Below the pieces are notes generated by a model that searched no databases, was not told where the DNA came from, and worked only from the letters and a program-made list of their open reading frames with translations. The position numbers and the translations under genes were made by a program. A DNA stretch of 64,000 bases from Oncomelania hupensis (lineage: Eukaryota; Mollusca; Gastropoda; Littorinimorpha; Pomatiopsidae), in assembly GCA_036898135.1 (NCBI GenBank), contig CM072513.1, forward strand, positions 89,052,066 through 89,116,065, in the 5' to 3' direction. Within the stretch, counting starts at the first letter, position 1. Each line of letters begins with the position of its first letter. This document shows, piece after piece, positions 10,374-20,852 of the stretch.

Positions 10374-10789
10374 TCTCGCCGTAAGAGATAGGGTTGGAGT
10401 TTATTGATAAACATACCTAACAGTAGATCACCCTAGGTCGGTAGCACAGTCACGCTCAGCACCTCTGCATCGTATGACAGACAGCAAGTGCGCTGAGATT
10501 AATATTAAAAAAGATACACAAAAATAAATATAATTAAATAGTATCACCTTCTCTCCCGCCATCCACTCATACTTCACCCCCATTCTCTCCACCCCTCCCC
10601 TCCCCTCGCACACACACTCTTAAAACTGCACCTAAATAACGTGGAACTCAATTAAAAACACCTGAGCAAAACACACACGCACACACACACACGCGCTCAC
10701 ACACACAGACACGCACAAACACACACGATACATATCGGGCATTCACTACTACACATCCCTCTCCCCAAGGAGAGTCTACAATGTAAAAA
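10374..10789. other. No gene; (CA)n tract
   Basis: Low-complexity stretch with a CA-rich region near 10670-10725. No supported gene or element. Confidence 0.5.
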
Positions 10790-11179
10790 AAGGAAATCGA
10801 TTTACTTTAATTAAGTCTACTAATAGCGATCTCCATGCCTTTACACCACATGTTTGAGTGATAGATGTGTGTGTTTGTTGTGTATGTGGGTGCGTGGAAA
10901 ACATGTAAGCGTTTATGTTATTACAGATGTGTATGTTGTTACAAATGTGTATGTTGTTACAGATTGCCGCTCTTTGAGCCTGATTGGTGGTTTGGAGAAA
11001 AGCGCGAATTAAGCATCCATTAGTAGTAGCAGTAGTAGCAGCGGCAGCAGTAGTAGAAGTAGAAATAAAAGTATTAATAGTAATAGTAGTAGTAGTAGTG
11101 GTAGCAGTAGTAGTAGTAGTACTAATAGTAGTAGCAGTAGTAGTAATAGTAGTAGTAGTAGTTGTTGTTGTTGTAGTAA

Positions 11180-11250
<71 letters not shown>

Positions 11251-11252
11251 AT
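10790..11252 (+). mobile_element. SINE family A 3' half with (TAG)n tail
   Basis: Plus-strand copy beginning near the CTAATAGCGATCTC segment and running through TTTACACCACATGTTTGAGTG and the CGCTCTTTGAGCCTGATT segment. A small internal expansion near 10910-10960 repeats TGTTATTACAGATGTGTATG. The tail is (TAG)n with minor variants at about 11021-11250, a departure from the (ATT)n tail of most copies. The tRNA head is absent. Confidence 0.8.
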
Positions 11253-11367
11253 GTTATTGTGATTACTATCCTGCACGGCGGGGTTGTGTTCAAATTGATG
11301 AATGTTGATTATTCTGCATTAATTTGTATGTGTATGTATATTTTATGTATTCATTATATATTAATTA

Positions 11368-11403
<36 letters not shown>

Positions 11404-11585
11404 ACGTAATTTAAATAATTATGATTATCATAATGATATAATTGTGTGTATTTATTATGTATTTACTTACACATTGTTTTGAAGAATTATTTAGTGTGTG
11501 TATATATATGAGAACGTGTGTGGATGTGTGGGCACGGATAAAGGCGAGAGGAGGGGAGGGAGATATATATAGAGAGAGAATATTT
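11253..11585. other. No gene; (GT)n tract
   Basis: AT-rich spacer with a (GT)n microsatellite at about 11373-11402 and a short GA-rich run near 11570. Nothing else supported. Confidence 0.5.
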
Positions 11586-11595
11586 AGAGCTGAGT

Positions 11596-11788
11596 GGTGG
11601 GACCGGGTAGCTCAGTTGGTAAGAGCGTCTTGCTAGTAACCGAAAGGTCGCTGGTTCGAATCCCGGATTGGTCAACGTGTGATCATATTATTTTCCCCTT
11701 TACCAACAACTGGCCCGCTGGTGTCAGTATAAATCGGTCCAGTCACCTATATGCGAAAGTGTCGTGTGACTATAATCTACAAACAAAC
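11596..11788 (+). mobile_element. tRNA-derived SINE (family B), 193 bp
   Basis: Head with A box GGGTAGCTCAGTTGGTAAG and B box GGTTCGAATCC, then a unique tail part ending in ATAATCTACAAACAAAC. A second copy with the same ends is at 51957-52150. Flanked by AGAGCTGAGT at 11586-11595 and 11789-11798, a 10-bp target duplication. The anticodon-loop region reads CTAGTAA, suggesting a Thr(AGT)-like ancestor, but stem pairing is poor. Confidence 0.88.
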
Positions 11789-11798
11789 AGAGCTGAGT

Positions 11799-11861
11799 GC
11801 ATTACAGTGGTGGTTCACCCGTCCCCTATACGCTTAATGTGTCCGAGGACGTAAATTTACT

Positions 11862-11891
<30 letters not shown>
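11799..11891 (+). mobile_element. Short poly(A)-tailed retroposon at the same target site
   Basis: Sequence GCATTACAGTGGTGG through GTAAATTTACTC followed by about 28 A residues, bounded by AGAGCTGAGT on both sides (11789-11798 and 11892-11901). Its body (CCCCTATACGCTT...GTCCGAGGACGT) matches the reverse complement of the 61-bp insertion at 48435-48495, so it belongs to a separate family. The same 10-bp target was used by two consecutive insertions. Confidence 0.7.
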
Positions 11892-11896
<5 letters not shown>

Positions 11897-12035
11897 TGAG
11901 TCATATGACTTGTGTACGCATGGAAATTTGTATTGTTTTCATTTACTATTATACGCAAAGTTTGCGCTCAATGTCCCACTCCACCCAAATGTCCGCTTTT
12001 ATGTATAAGTTGGACACTAAAGATGTATTGGATTG

Positions 12036-12130
12036 TATTGTATGAACATGGGGGTTTAACGTCAACACCATCATTGGCGATATGGCAGACGGGGATATCC
12101 ATCCCATGGAGGAAGAGATAGGGACCCAAA
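12036..12130 (-). mobile_element. SINE family E fragment
   Basis: The segment with GGGTTTAACGTCAACACC, ATTGGCGATATGGCAGACGG and CCATCCCA matches the 3' body of the tRNA-derived SINE at 29305-29525 in the same minus orientation. The tRNA head is not present. Confidence 0.7.
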
Positions 12131-12405
12131 ACCGGTTTCAATGTTGAAAGTGAACTTCGTAAACTCGTTTATCTTTACAGAAGACCTGGTTTGCCTTACG
12201 GGCGAACTGAATACAATAGATCCAACGCCTCAATACAATGCTTAATTACACAGTCTTATCTACACAACTATTTCAAACAAATAACGATCTCAAAACCACA
12301 CGTAACGTCACATCTTATAGAGACAACCACGTTGAGCGATTGATATGCGAACTCTAAATCCGGGTTTTTATCAAAACCGAAAACACGAACACTAAAGGGC
12401 AGTAC

Positions 12406-13202
12406 CTATCCTATCCTATCTTATCCTATCCCGTAACTCTGAGGTCGTTGGGGCACCACAGATGATCGTTTAACCAGCATACTCCATCTTTCTCTATCCT
12501 CAGCAACCCTCATGGCTTCGCTCAGTGTCAAGCCAGTCCATTCTCGAATGTTGTACTCCCACCTCTTTTTGGGTCTCCCTCTTCTTCTACCTCCTTGCAT
12601 TGTGCCTTGCAGGATGGTATATGCAAGGCCTGATGATCATGTGACGTGGCCATACCATCGGAGTTTCCGTTTCTTCACAACTGTGAACAGGTCATCGTGT
12701 TGTCCAATGGCTTGTGTGATGGTCTGTCGAACTTCATCGTTGGTGATGTGCTGGGTATAGGAAATGCCCAGAAGTCTTCTGTAGCACCTCATCTCCATGC
12801 TTTGTATTCTTCGTTGGAGATCTGCTATAAGGGTACATGTTTCGCAAGCGTATAGGAAGATGGAGATGAAAGGAGAGCGCAGCAGCCTTACCTTGGAATG
12901 TAGACTGATGGTCTTGTCTTTCCAAATGGGCTTCAACCTTGCCAGGGCAGCAGTTGTTTGTGCGATCCTGGAGAGGACTTCCTGTCGGGACCCTTGTCTG
13001 ATACAATGGCTCCTAAATATTTGAAGCTATGCACTGTGTTGAGGGATTGGTCTTGGACTTTGATGTCCGTGTTGATGCCATTGGTGTTGTTGGTCATCAT
13101 TTTGGTCTTCTCTGCACTTATTTCCATTCCATAGGCTCTGGAGGTGGTGTCAAGCCTCTGTACCAGCTGTTTAAGTTCTTCTTCCTCTCCAACCAATCCA
13201 AC
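12406..13202 (-). pseudogene. LINE-R copy 1: reverse transcriptase C-terminal part
   Basis: Minus-strand copy of the window's most frequent LINE. The reading covers the segment after the FADD box (AYGMEISAEKTKMMTNN, then FKYLGAIVSD) and the C-terminal part (LQRRIQSMEMRCYRRLLG, KRKLRWYGHVT), but the frame shifts near 12935. The 3' end carries (GGATA)n, seen as TATCC at 12407-12431. AGGGCAGTAC flanks both sides (12396-12405, 13203-13212), proving a 5'-truncated target-primed insertion. The FADD catalytic box itself is missing, and the copy is dead. Confidence 0.88.
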
Positions 13203-13342
13203 AGGGCAGTACATGTACTTGAATAAAAACATTCCAGGACACAGTTTTATGAACGGACGGGTATAAGTGGAGATTTACATCTCACAGTTATCTACAGCAA
13301 TCTATGGCTGTAAAGGTGTAGTACTCCTTCTATTGGCGCCTT

Positions 13343-13638
13343 ATAAAAAAAGGTAAAGGTAGTCCTATAGCCTTGTGGCCGTAGGGGAGTGTGATGTTGG
13401 AGATCACACTTATCTTGGGCCAGCGTAATGAGGGTGATGCCCATCTCTCTCCCTCGCTGCTTTACCTTCCCCACCCTTAAGAGAGTAGGTACTCAGTCAC
13501 AGTTGAGTCAACTGGGGGCGTTGTTATTTGTCGCTTCACGTTTTGCCGTCACCCATCCAAGTGCTAACCGCACTGGACGGTGCTTAACTTGCGACACAGT
13601 AGCGAGTGCTCCAACCACTGCGCTATCCGACACCCCTA
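13343..13638 (-). mobile_element. Composite tRNA/5S-rRNA-like SINE
   Basis: On the minus strand the head reads GGATAGCGCAGTGGTTGGAG (tRNA A-box-like), followed directly by AGTTAAGCACCGTCC, GGTTAGCAC and TTGGATGGGTGACGGC (13590-13545). These correspond in order to the A box, intermediate element and C box of the 5S rRNA internal promoter. The rest is a unique body ending GGACTACCTTTACC plus a T-rich tail. GCGCCTT at 13336-13342 and 13639-13645 is a plausible target duplication. A polymerase III-transcribed SINE with both promoter types is inferred. Confidence 0.75.
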
Positions 13639-13762
13639 GCGCCTTGTGTTCCTGTTAATAAAACAGCCTTCAGGTCCTTCTATTGTTAAAAAAAATTTAC
13701 ACACATATAAATGGCAATGCTTAATGTTTGAGAAGAATTGCACCTTGGTTGTAGAAACGTAC

Positions 13763-13879
13763 GGAAGAAGAAGAAGAAGAAGAAGAAGAAGAAGAAGAAG
13801 AAGAAGAAGAAGAAGAAGAAGAAGAAGAAGAAGAAGAAGAAGAAGAAGAAGAAGAAGAAGAAGAAGAAGAAGAAGAACT

Positions 13880-13915
<36 letters not shown>

Positions 13916-13934
13916 GCAACAGCAACAACAAGAA
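13763..13934 (+). repeat. (GAA)n then (CAA)n microsatellite
   Basis: About 38 GAA repeats at 13763-13876 followed by (CAA)n with CAG interruptions to 13930. Frames through it encode homopolymers and are artefacts. Confidence 0.97.
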
Positions 13935-14374
13935 AAAGACAAATTAAAGGAGCGGGGTAAAGGTACTTAAAATTCACGTGTTAGTGACTATGTCAAACCT
14001 TGACCAGTACTATTGCTAGACTTATTTTACAGCCTTCTTACAGTGTCAATGGCCCGTCAGTCCATTAGGCCATCATACACAAATATTAATTACTGTACAA
14101 GACGAAATACTAATTGAGTGTTTCCAAGGAATATTTCCCGTCAACGTTGGCAGTAGCTTATCACACTGCCCAAGGGAAATAAATCTTCATTTGGGAAATG
14201 GGAGTTATTGATTCGTTCCTCTTGTATACGGTTGTCTAGTGTTTGGAAACGTATCTCGTTCTACAATATCAATGACTGCAGGTAGGAATATACTAATATC
14301 AGCAAGCCCAATCTGCCGACTGATTACGGTATTCGGTAAGTATAGTCTGTGTATGTGACGCTTATTGGATTGTT
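13935..14374. other. No recognisable gene
   Basis: Mixed-composition sequence, no repeat family or coding frame recognised. Confidence 0.45.
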
Positions 14375-14560
14375 CACATAGGATCTATAGCGCACTTTGC
14401 CAGCTCCAACAACTGCTCAAGGCGCTGTCCGAGAACAGGATCTCACTCAAGATAGGCAAGACGCCAACTTGCGTTTGGATGGTGCACCGTCTCACGCCCT
14501 TACTTCAGCTGCTGTGCCTCAAGTTTCAGGTCTCCTCTCCCCAACCCTCACTCCACCAAA
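14375..14560 (-). mobile_element. SINE family C fragment
   Basis: The minus strand carries the family C 3' segment: GAGCTGGCAAAGTGCGCTATA, GCGCCTTGAGCAG and TGAGATCCTG. Diverged, lacking the tRNA head. Confidence 0.65.
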
Positions 14561-14569
14561 ACCCTGATG

Positions 14570-14570
<1 letters not shown>

Positions 14571-14640
<70 letters not shown>
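14571..14640 (+). repeat. (GA)n microsatellite
   Basis: About 33 GA dinucleotides abutting the SINE fragment at 14641. A GA tract also abuts the sister SINE copy at 40141-40312. Confidence 0.97.
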
Positions 14641-14641
<1 letters not shown>

Positions 14642-14835
14642 AAGAAAAAAAAGAAAAGAGATTTCTCTTATATAGCGCACTTACAAGCTCAGAGAGCTTC
14701 TCAAGGCGCTGGCCCGTAATATCCAGCAATCACAAAATAGTTCGCTGAAGTCAGGATTCGAACCCACGTCGCCCAAGACGCACGTACACAAGTCGTGCGT
14801 TCTGACCACTGAGCTATCCCTGAGAGAGTTTTGGA
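14641..14835 (-). mobile_element. tRNA-derived SINE (family D)
   Basis: Minus-strand head GGGATAGCTCAGTGGTCAGA (A box) and GGTTCGAATCCTGACTT (B box), then GCCTTGAGAAGCTCTCTGAG and a GCGCTATATAAGAGAAATC end. A second copy is at 40141-40312 in the same orientation. The 3' end resembles that of family C, which suggests the same LINE recognises both. Confidence 0.82.
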
Positions 14836-14951
14836 TGCAGACATTTTATTTACCACAAGGATGGAGATCTTACCATCTGTCCTGGTGTTATTCTTCACAC
14901 TCACATTCATGCTAATAATTATAATTTTGTAAACAAATCTTCTTTCACAGG

Positions 14952-14952
<1 letters not shown>

Positions 14953-15013
<61 letters not shown>

Positions 15014-15028
15014 AGAGAGAGGCAGACA

Positions 15029-15079
<51 letters not shown>
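14953..15079 (+). repeat. (GA)n microsatellite, imperfect
   Basis: Two GA tracts separated by GCGAGCGAGAG and GGCAGACAGAG interruptions. Confidence 0.97.
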
Positions 15080-15080
<1 letters not shown>

Positions 15081-15480
15081 CTTCGCCTGGCCCAAAAAAT
15101 GTCGACGAAACAACCCCGGGATCAACATGTGCTTTTGAGCCTGACCTAATTCAAGTAGAAGTTTAACCGCAAAATGTTATCGTCTTCCGTCTGCGGTGTG
15201 TCATGAAGTGTGGCTGACTCGCTCAAGCTTAATGCTATTAGTGAGAGGTGAGCCTCAGGTACTGCATGTGTTGGGTTTGTCTGTTTACCTTCCTGTCATC
15301 CGGTGTGTCTTCTTTGTAGACTAAAGTATGCAATTTTGTGGACGCACGCATACACACACACACACCCACACCCACACTCACACACACACACACGTTTTCA
15401 TTGGGCGCTTACTCCAAAGTTGTGATTTTGTCTATTTTCACTAAAATGGTCGCTACTCAACGGCCGCACGTTTCTACCGA
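15080..15480. other. No gene; (CA)n tract
   Basis: Unique-looking sequence with CA-rich repeats at about 15350-15392. Frames reading into the LINE at 15481 do not make an N-terminus for it. Confidence 0.5.
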
Positions 15481-16795
15481 GCGCTTCACCTCCACCGCCA
15501 TTATCATCAGCCATCCCAGCAAGGTCCTTCTGAACATAATAATCGACAGGTTGAAACCCGAACCTGAACTAATCATAGCTGAAGAACAAGCAGGATTCAG
15601 GCCAGGGCGAAGTACCACTGAACAGATTTTCAACCTCAGAATAATCTGCGAGAAATACCTACAGCACCAACAGCATCTATATTGTGTGTTTGTAACCTCC
15701 AAGAAAGCGTTTGACCGAGTCTGGCATGTAGCTCGGTGGACTACCATGAGAGTGTACAACATCAGCCCTAACATTATTAAAGTCATCAACAGCCTGTATG
15801 ACAAGGCTACCAGTGCAGTCCTTCACAACAACGCCATCAGGACTGGTTCAGAACAACAATCGGCGTGCGTGAAGGATGTCTATTCTCTCTAACACTCTTC
15901 AACATCTTCCTGGAGCGCATCATGTCAAATGCCCTTGCGGATCACGAAGACATCGTCAGCAGAGAGGGTAGAGCAATCCCCAACCTCCGATTTGCGGATG
16001 ACATTGATGGATTGGCTGGAGAGGAACATGAACTTGAACAACTTGTACAGAGGCTTGATACCTCCTCCAAAACCTTTGGAATGCAAATAAGTGCAGAAAA
16101 GACCAAAATGATGACTAACAACACCACCGTCATCAACATAGACCTCAACGTCCAACGCCAATCCCTCAACACGGTGCATAGATTCAAATACTTAGGACCA
16201 GTTGTATCAGACAATGGGTCCCAACAGGAAGTCCTCTTAAGGATCGCACAAACAACTACTGCCCTGACAAGGCTGAAGCCCATTTGGAAAGACAGGACAG
16301 TCTACATTCCATGGTATGGCTTCTGCACTACCTTTTGATCTCCATCTTCCTATACGCTTGCAAAACATGGACACTCACAGCAGATCTACAACGAAGAATA
16401 CAAAGCATGGTAATGGTGTGCTACAGAAGACTTCTGGGCATTTTCTATACCCAGCACAACACCAACGACGAGGTCCGACAGACCTTCACACAAGCCATTG
16501 GATAACACGATGACCTGCTCACAGTGGTGAAGAAACGGAAACTGCGATTGGTATGGCCAATGTCACCAGAGCGTCAGGCCTTGCAAAGACCATCTTGCAA
16601 AGGACGGTTCAAGGAGGCTGAAGAAGAGGGAGGCAGAAAAATAGATTGGAGGACAACATTCGAGAATGGACTGGCTTGACACTGAGCGAAGCCATGAAGG
16701 TTGCTGAGGACAGGGAAAGATGAAGTACGCTGGTTAAACGATCATCTGTGGTGCCCCAACGACATTCGAATTACGAAATAGGATGGGATAGGAGA
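15481..16795 (+). pseudogene. LINE-R copy 2: reverse transcriptase, frameshifted
   Basis: The longest LINE-R stretch on the plus strand. Reading order: ISHPSKVLLN, EEQAGFRPGRSTTEQIFNLR, KAFDRVWH, then a frame change near 15865, GCLFSLTLFNIFLERI, the catalytic LRFADDIDGLAG at about 15990-16020, ISAEKTKMMTNN, FKYLGPVVSD, another frame change near 16310, LQRRIQSMVM, and a damaged KRKLR-WYGH region. It ends in a short GGATGGGATAGG tail. Upstream RT and endonuclease parts are missing. The RT clade is not settled by eye. Confidence 0.88.
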
Positions 16796-17074
16796 ATTTC
16801 ATTAACAAATTTTAGTATAAACTATTATAACATCTGTTAAATATTTAAGCGTTAAATTATTATTCTGTACTGTTTGATGTTATTATTGTGTGTGTGTATG
16901 TGTGCATGTGTTTGTGTGTGTGTGCGCGCGTTCTTTAATTCATATATGGCTGTTTTACTGAGTTAAAAAGTTGTAACTTTTGCTCGTTTGGATAAGAACT
17001 ATGATGTAGGTGTTTTTTATATGCGCGGCATGACCTTTTATAACCATTGTATTTTACACACTCTCGCTTCATAT

Positions 17075-17480
17075 GGGGTGGCCTCGTGGCGCAGTGGATA
17101 AGTCGCCGGTTTCCTATGCCGAAGGTCGCGGGTTCGATTCCCGCAAGGGGCGAACGTATGTGACTTAGGTACGAGACTATTGAGGTCACCGAAGGTTTTC
17201 TCCGGGCACTCCGGTTTCCTCCCTCCCTCCCTTCAAAATAATATTGGATGCAGTCAAATTAATTTAAAAAAAATACAAAACTATTTAACTTTCAGTTTCC
17301 TAATAGCGATCTCACTGCCTTTACACCACGTGTATGCATTGTATACTGTTGTCCTTGTTGTGTGTCTGTAATATATTTGTTGCACGTGAGCGTGTATGTT
17401 GGTATAGGTCGCCGCGCTTTGAGTTCGAAATCATTCGAAGTAAAGCGCGTATTAGCATCCGGTATTATTATTATTATTAT
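17075..17480 (+). mobile_element. tRNA-Arg-like SINE (family A), full length
   Basis: Complete plus-strand copy. A box GTGGCGCAGTGGATAAGT near 17085-17103 and B box GGTTCGATTCC near 17132, then the GACTTAGGTACGAGACTATTG body, the CGCGCTTTGAGTTCG segment and a short (ATT)n tail. It differs from 43563-43957 by scattered changes, and the middle TTCAGTTTCC segment is altered. Confidence 0.9.
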
Positions 17481-18021
17481 GTTTATAGGTCAGAGGAGGT
17501 TTGGCCTTGAATGCTTAGACGACACCAAGTGCAGTCTCTATATACTGCATCGGTAGTCACAAAGAAACCGTTGGGAAGTTCACATTAGGAAGAAGCCAGT
17601 CGCAAATTGAAAACACCCCATTCGCTGGGGCCGACTGAGAAAATGACTTTTAAAAAGGTTTACAAACAATTTTAAAATGTATAATAAATTCTCTCAAAAT
17701 GGCTAGCGACGTACAGAGATCATTATCATTTAAAAAAAATTAATTAGTCCACCTCGGACAGCAGAATAATTACCTTTCTTGATGTTTAAAGTAACTTGTC
17801 TCCCTGGGCTTGTGTTATTCCTTGCTCCTCAATTGCTGCTGTACGGTGCTAGTCATTCTGTGAAAATATATATAATTTTAAAAAAAAAACTTTTTTATTG
17901 CCTTTTTTTAAAATTAACTCCTCGATAAACATAATGAAAGAGATTGAGGAGAGAGTGCGAGACAATCTCTTTGCACTACACATATGTAGGTTACGCAATG
18001 AATCAAATTGTCAAATCAAAT

Positions 18022-18054
<33 letters not shown>

Positions 18055-18247
18055 TATTTGTTCTTTTATCTGAGTGGGTTCAAGTTACGCTTGGTGAAGA
18101 TTTTATAATCTTAAATCCAATTTTTGTGACCCTACTCATCCAACATCGCACTTAACACATCCCAACCAAAATGTGTGCATTGTAAATTTTATTTGTGAGA
18201 GTTGCTGACTGAGGACCTGGGAGCTTGCTTATATATGGCCAAGTGCG
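17481..18247. other. No gene; (CT)n tract
   Basis: AT-rich sequence with a (CT)n tract at about 18020-18054. Short frames only, none recognisable. Confidence 0.5.
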
Positions 18248-18602
18248 CATGGGTCAAACTCAAGGCCCGCGGGCCACATCAGGCCCGGCGTACAATTATA
18301 TCCGGCCTGAGAGAGAATTTAATGCAAAAATATTTTTAATGTTCCTGAATATTGAAGTGCATATCGAATTCCCTAATTAGCAGCCTTGCCGAACGATAGG
18401 CAGAGCGTTCTCGATTTTCCATCTGAATAAGCGAAAATAAAAGTTGTGTAGTGATTGAATGTTCGTCGTGACAGTAAACCTCTAGCAACGTTCATTTGTT
18501 ATTATTGAATGTTGCTTATTGAATGTTTATTCTGTTCATCACGCAAGCTTACCGAGTGATTTGAGTTTGGGCCCGCTGAGCGATTGAGTTCGACACCCTT
18601 GC
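18248..18602. mobile_element. hAT-like MITE (about 355 bp)
   Basis: Left end CATGGGTCAAACTCAAGG next to a GGCCCGCGGGCC palindrome. The right end is the complement of CAAGGGTGTCGAACTCAATC. This matches the general CAGGGGTGTC-AACTC pattern of hAT-type non-autonomous elements. Flanks CAAGTGCG and CTAGTGCG suggest an 8-bp target duplication with one mismatch, but edges are uncertain by a few bases. No transposase frame. Confidence 0.55.
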
Positions 18603-18654
18603 CCTAGTGCGGGTAGCGCGGAGCGTCTGTGGAAGCGAAAGCTAACGTTATGTT

Positions 18655-19832
18655 TTACTGCAACTCATTGCTCATGGGTTGATGTGATAGAACAGTGTGA
18701 TAGAATAATGTGATAGACTAATGTGATAGAATAATGTGATAAAATAATGTGATAGAATAATAATAATGTGATAGAACAATGTGATAGAAAAATGTCATAG
18801 AACAATGTGATAGAATAATGTGATGTAATAGAACAGTGTGATAGAACAATGTGATAGAATAATGTGATAGAACAGTGTGATAGAATAATGTGATAGAATA
18901 TTGTGATAGAATATTGTGATAGAACAATGTGATAGAATAATGTGATAGAATAATGTGATAGAATAATGTGATAGAACAGTGTGATAGAACAATGTGATAA
19001 AATAATGTGATAGAATAATGTGATAGAACAGTGTGATAGAATAATGTGATAGAATAATGTGATAGAACAATGTGAGAGAATAATGTGAGAGAATAATGTG
19101 AGAGAACAGTGTGATAGAATAATGTGATAGAATATTGTGATAGAATATTGTGATAGAACAATGTGATAGAATAATGTGATAGAATAATGTGATAGAATAA
19201 TGTGATAAAATAATGTGATAGAACAATGTGATAGAAAAATGTCATAGAACAATGTGATAGAATAATGAGATGTAATAGAACAGTGTGATAGAACAATGTG
19301 ATAGAATAATGTGATAGAACAGTGTGATAGAATAATGTGATAGAATATTGTGATAGAATAATGTGATAGAACAGTGTGATAGAATAATGTGATAGAATAA
19401 TGTGATAGAACAATGTGAGAGAATAATGTGAGAGAATAATGTGAGAGAATAATGTGATAGAACAATATGATAGAATAATGTGATATAACAATGTGATAGA
19501 ACAATGTGATAGAATAATGTGATAGAACAGTGTGATAGAACAATGTCATAGAACAATGTCATAGAATAGTGTGATAGAATAATGTGATAGAATAATGTCA
19601 TAGAATAATGTGATAGAATAATGTCATAGAATAATGTCATAGAATAATGTCATAGAACAATGTCATAGAATACTGTGCAAGAATCATGTGATAGAACAAT
19701 GTGATAGAATAATGTGATAGAATAATGTCATAGAATAATGTCATAGAATAATGTCATAGAACAATGTCATAGAATTATGTGATAGAACAATGTGATAGAA
19801 TAATGTCATAGAATAATGTCATAGAATAATTC
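18655..19832. repeat. 13-bp satellite, 1.2 kb
   Basis: Around 90 units of GTGATAGAATAAT and close variants (AACAATGT, AATATTGT, GTGAGAGA, GTCATAGA). Blocks recur: a GAAAAATGTCATAGAAC unit followed by a GATGTAATAGAACAG break occurs at 18791 and again at 19238, about 447 bp apart, indicating a higher-order duplication. The right end is dominated by GTCATAGA variants. The minus strand is open for up to 294 codons because the unit lacks stops in some frames. This is periodicity, not a gene. Confidence 0.96.
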
Positions 19833-20004
19833 ACGTGTTGTATTTTGTTTTAGCGGGTATCATTGTCTTTGTTGATATGAATAAAACAAGCCAAAGGAAA
19901 CGCGCTTTAAACATCCAGAAAGATAATTAACCTGCTCTCTAGTAAACTATAAGTTTAAATCGAATGATATAATTGGCACCCAAATTCCAAATACATTATT
20001 CATT

Positions 20005-20073
<69 letters not shown>

Positions 20074-20559
20074 ACTCACTCACTCTCTCTTTCTCTGTCT
20101 GTCTCTGTGTCTGTCTCTCTCGCACTCTTAGTCCAATCCAACAGGCTTTTTGAAAGTAAGTAAATCCTATAAAAATGATATATATTCTAATTTACTCTTT
20201 ACAGTTGTGTTTACAACTGAAGAAAAGTCCCACGGAATCGAAGGGGTATGAATATGTTTATTTTAACTTTTTAAAGCGAACTATTTTTTTATGCGAATGC
20301 ATTGGGGAACCCCCATTTTTACCGCCCAGATATTGTTCCGCATGACGTCAGGAATCTACAGCCAAGTGATGAAATGTGCGTAGGTGACAATGTCAATGGC
20401 ATTGTTGATACAGGCTTGGAAGTCTCGTCTCTCGTAGGCCTCAATTACATACTATACATACTATACCACGTACGTATGTAGGAGGGGAAAGAAAAGACTT
20501 CAGAGCCTGTGGTTAATAAATGCATGTAGTATTGGTTATCTTATGGCTGATGCAGGCTT
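19833..20559. other. No gene; (CT)n tract
   Basis: Unique-looking flank with an imperfect (CT)n microsatellite at about 20009-20121. No coding frame recognised. Confidence 0.5.
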
Positions 20560-20828
20560 GCAGGAGGCATGGTGGCCGAATGGTTGGAGCGTTGGCTTGC
20601 GGATCGGAAGGTCCCGGGTTTGAGCCCAGGCCGGGCATTGTGTTGTGTCCCTGGGAAAGACACTTTACTCTCGTTTCCTACTCCTTCGGATGAGAGTATA
20701 AACCGAGGTCTAGTCTGTGTCGCATACATTACATTATAACGGACTTTAAAGATCCTGACGCTCATGTCCTAGACGGGTGAGCGCCGGTAACAAGAACACA
20801 CCCAGCATGCGCCTTGGTAAAAAAAAAG
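20560..20828 (+). mobile_element. SINE family C with tRNA head, 3'-shortened
   Basis: Head GGTGGCCGAATGGTTGGAGC (A box) and CCCGGGTTTGAGCCC (B box), then TGTGTTGTGTCCCTGGGAAA, CTCCTTCGGATGAGAGTATA and the AAAGATCCTGACGCTCATG block. It stops at GCATGCGCC and a short A tract rather than carrying the family's usual 3' part. It lies directly upstream of the decayed gene at 20853. Confidence 0.88.
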
Positions 20829-20852
20829 TGCCATAATGATCAACACGATTGA

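Noticed and set aside
13545..13590. 5S rRNA gene or pseudogene
   Set aside because: Only the internal promoter portion is present, fused to a tRNA-like head and a SINE body with a flanking duplication.
18665..19640. Open frames up to 294 codons on the minus strand with repeated HYSITLFYH-like peptides
   Set aside because: Pure translation of the 13-bp satellite; the unit happens to lack stops in those frames.
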